Origin: CAMDBL01 sp964498125
Lineage (GTDB): Bacteria; Pseudomonadota; Alphaproteobacteria; Rhizobiales; Hyphomicrobiaceae
Reading direction: 5' to 3'
Length of the DNA: 35,470 nucleotides
Assembly (NCBI GenBank): GCA_964498125.1
Contig: CAZCGE010000084.1
Span: forward strand, 1 to 35,470
Positions 34,043 to 35,470 of this stretch are shown in pieces. The notes beneath the pieces are model-generated. The model did no database searches, was not told the origin of the DNA, and worked only from the letters and a program-made list of their open reading frames with translations. The position numbers and the translations under genes are program-made. Each line of letters opens with the position of its first letter. Positions within the stretch are counted from its first letter, which is position 1.

Positions 34043-34199
34043 TGAGTATCCCCATTGGTCTGACTGGACTGCAAAGTCGAATAGGGGGAACTAATAGGGA
34101 AGCCGTACCGTCAAGATGGCGTGTCTGTGTCAGATTGTGCGATTATGTAACAGAGCGGGTACGGCACCCGCGAAAGCCACGAGGAAACCTGGAAACGTC

Positions 34200-34943
34200 A
34201 TGCCCACTGCGGATTCAGCCGGCCACATCCTCGTCGTCGACGATGAAGAAGCCGTGCGCACGCTGCTGCGCGAGTGCTTCGAGCTTGAGGGCTACCGGGT
34301 GTCGGAGGCCAGGGACGGCGGCGAGCTTGCCGCCCGCCTCGCCGAAGGGCCAGCCGATCTCATCACGCTCGATCTCAACCTCGGCGGCGAAAATGGCTTC
34401 GATGTCGCGCGACAGGTTCGCGGCTCCCACAACGTGCCGATCATCATGATCACCGGCAAGGGTGATCCGATCGACCGGATCGTCGGGCTGGAGCTCGGCG
34501 CCGACGACTACATCACCAAGCCATTCCACGTGCGCGAGGTGCTGGCGCGGGTGCGCGCCGTGCTGCGCCGCTACGAGGCCGGCGGGTCCCAGGCGGCGCC
34601 GGCCGCGGCGCCGGGATCGGCGGGTGAGCGGTTCCAATTCGGCGACTGGATACTCGACGTTGGCCGGCGCGAGCTGCGCTCGGTTGCCGGCGAACTGCGT
34701 ATGCTGACGACCGCGGAATTCAACATGCTGGAGATGTTTCTCAGGCGTCCGAGCCGCGTGCTCTCCCGCGACAACATCATGGATCTGCTGAAGGGCCACG
34801 ACTGGTCGCCCTTCGACCGCTCGATCGACAGCCTCATCGTTCGATTGCGCAAGAAGATCGAGCCGGAACCCGACACGCCGCGGCTGATCAAGACCGTGCG
34901 CGGTGTCGGCTATGTCTTCACCGCCGACGTACGCAAGCCTTGA
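34200..34943 (+). CDS. OmpR-type response regulator
   Basis: Transcription factor switched by a sensor kinase that is not in this window. The 247-residue protein starts at the ATG at 34,200, not the earlier in-frame GTG-like starts, because the receiver domain begins there. The receiver has D14/D15, the phosphoryl-acceptor D58 (LITLDLNLGG), T85 and K107 (ITKPF). An Ala/Pro/Gly linker at about 125-140 precedes a Trans_reg_C winged-helix domain ending RLIKTVRGVGYVFTADVRKP. It sits divergently from the fixK-like gene with a 157-bp shared spacer, so it may control it; no site proves this. Confidence 0.9.
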   Translation: MPTADSAGHILVVDDEEAVRTLLRECFELEGYRVSEARDGGELAARLAEGPADLITLDLNLGGENGFDVARQVRGSHNVPIIMITGKGDPIDRIVGLELGADDYITKPFHVREVLARVRAVLRRYEAGGSQAAPAAAPGSAGERFQFGDWILDVGRRELRSVAGELRMLTTAEFNMLEMFLRRPSRVLSRDNIMDLLKGHDWSPFDRSIDSLIVRLRKKIEPEPDTPRLIKTVRGVGYVFTADVRKP

Positions 34944-35056
34944 GTCGACCACAGCCATCCAACGCGTCAGGCAAGGCGCGGGCCAGCTCGCTGAAAGTGG
35001 CGATGTGACACGGCTTATTCCAGATCACTTGACGAACCCGACACCGACCGCGGATT
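34944..35056. other. Short spacer between response regulator and universal stress gene
   Basis: Convergent gap of 113 bp. No hairpin with a T-tract is visible. Confidence 0.4.
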
Positions 35057-35395
35057 TCAGCGCACGATCTGCACCGGAACCGGAGCGTGGGTGAGGACTT
35101 TGAGGGCAACGCTGCCGAGCAGCAGGCGCCCGATCGGTCCGCGGCCATGCGAGGCCATCACGATCAGGTCACAGCCCTTGGACTTCGCCGTGCCTACGAT
35201 CGCCGTATCGGGATCGGCGTCCGTGGCATGGATTGTCGTGCACTTCACTCCCGCCTTGTCCGCTTCTCCTTTGCAAAATGCCAAATCCCTGCTGGCAACC
35301 CTTTCGAGCCGGCTCTCATAGTTTTTGATCGGGTGACATGGGGTGATGGCGGCTGGTCGCATCAAGGGCACTCCGTAGTAACTCCAGGGTGCTCA
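35057..35395 (-). pseudogene. Universal stress protein (UspA family), N-terminal half lost
   Basis: The C-terminal two thirds of a UspA-fold protein are present: YESRLERVASRDLAFCKGEA, the alpha/beta segment DADPDTAIVGTAKSKGCDLI, then MASHGRGPIGRLLLGSVALK and VLTHAPVPVQIVR. The GxxG-x9-GS nucleotide-binding signature is intact. The normal N-terminus with its first strand (usually ILIPTDGS) is missing. The frame is closed by a stop at 35,393-35,395, and unrelated sequence follows. The break coincides with the start of what looks like a new element at the right edge. UspA genes are frequent FixK/low-oxygen targets, so this probably belonged to the same regulon before it was broken. Confidence 0.75.
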
Positions 35396-35432
35396 CCTGA
35401 CCGCTCCAGTGATTCGGCCAGGAGGGCACCCC

Positions 35433-35470
35433 ATGAAGCACAAGGCAGGCACCGCAACGCAGAAGACCTA
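35433..35470 (+). CDS. Start of a gene at the right edge, possibly of an insertion sequence
   Basis: ATG at 35,433 preceded by the strong site AGGAGGG with six bases spacing, then MKHKAGTATQKT before the window ends. It begins about 40-60 bp after the point where the universal stress gene is broken. That is the distance at which the first gene of an insertion sequence often starts. Family not recognisable from twelve residues. Confidence 0.4.
   Translation, partial: MKHKAGTATQKT

Noticed and set aside
34043..34110. Possible FixJ-type site (TATTAGTTCCCCC on the minus strand) upstream of the FixK-like gene
   Set aside because: Only partial resemblance to FixJ sites from memory, and no FixJ-type regulator in the window.
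1..35470. tRNA, rRNA or CRISPR arrays
   Set aside because: No cloverleaf-like or ribosomal RNA sequence and no direct-repeat/spacer pattern was seen on either strand by eye.

Overview
The window is high-GC DNA with the gene content of an alphaproteobacterium, probably of the Rhizobiales (Bradyrhizobium/Rhodopseudomonas-like). The grounds are a FixK-type Crp/Fnr regulator with TTGAT-N4-ATCAA-type sites, a nar operon with a fused narK and a trailing parvulin gene, and IS427-group and IS630-family elements. No species can be named from the sequence alone.

Left third (about 1-11,400), a worn mobile and accessory zone. It holds a 5'-truncated group II intron (RT/maturase plus domain V), a 2-oxoglutarate/Fe(II) oxygenase, and a scrap of an IS630-type transposase. 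Next comes a large exported protein with 14 WD40 repeats and a C-terminal caspase-like domain. It is followed by a complete IS5-family (IS427-group) element with matching ends, an orphan solute-binding protein, and a frameshifted IS630-type transposase that cuts off the 3' end of an HlyD-type membrane fusion gene.

Centre (about 11,400-22,700), anaerobic nitrate respiration on the minus strand: narK (two fused transporters), narG, narH, narJ, narI and a parvulin prolyl isomerase. Gaps are short or overlapping. A perfect FNR/FixK box (22,672-22,685) lies upstream of narK. A Spy/CpxP-like periplasmic gene follows with its own near-consensus box.

Right third (about 22,700-35,470), a probable low-oxygen fitness cluster. 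It contains an ADP-forming acyl-CoA ligase fused to a GNAT acetyltransferase with a small partner gene, and a divergent P2A (Ca-type) ATPase. An APH-like/P-loop kinase fusion and an endonuclease/exonuclease/phosphatase-family gene diverge from a shared FixK-like site. Then come small membrane proteins (one interrupted by an in-frame amber codon), the fixK-like gene itself, an OmpR-type response regulator and a universal stress protein truncated at the right edge, where another gene (probably a new mobile element) begins.

Working picture: the FixK-like protein (33,329-34,042) probably senses low oxygen indirectly, since it lacks an FNR-type cysteine cluster. Four or five sites in the window would let it switch on nitrate respiration, envelope chaperoning, cation export, protein acetylation and the kinase/hydrolase pair. 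The exported WD40-caspase protein and several broken genes are the parts least explained by this picture.
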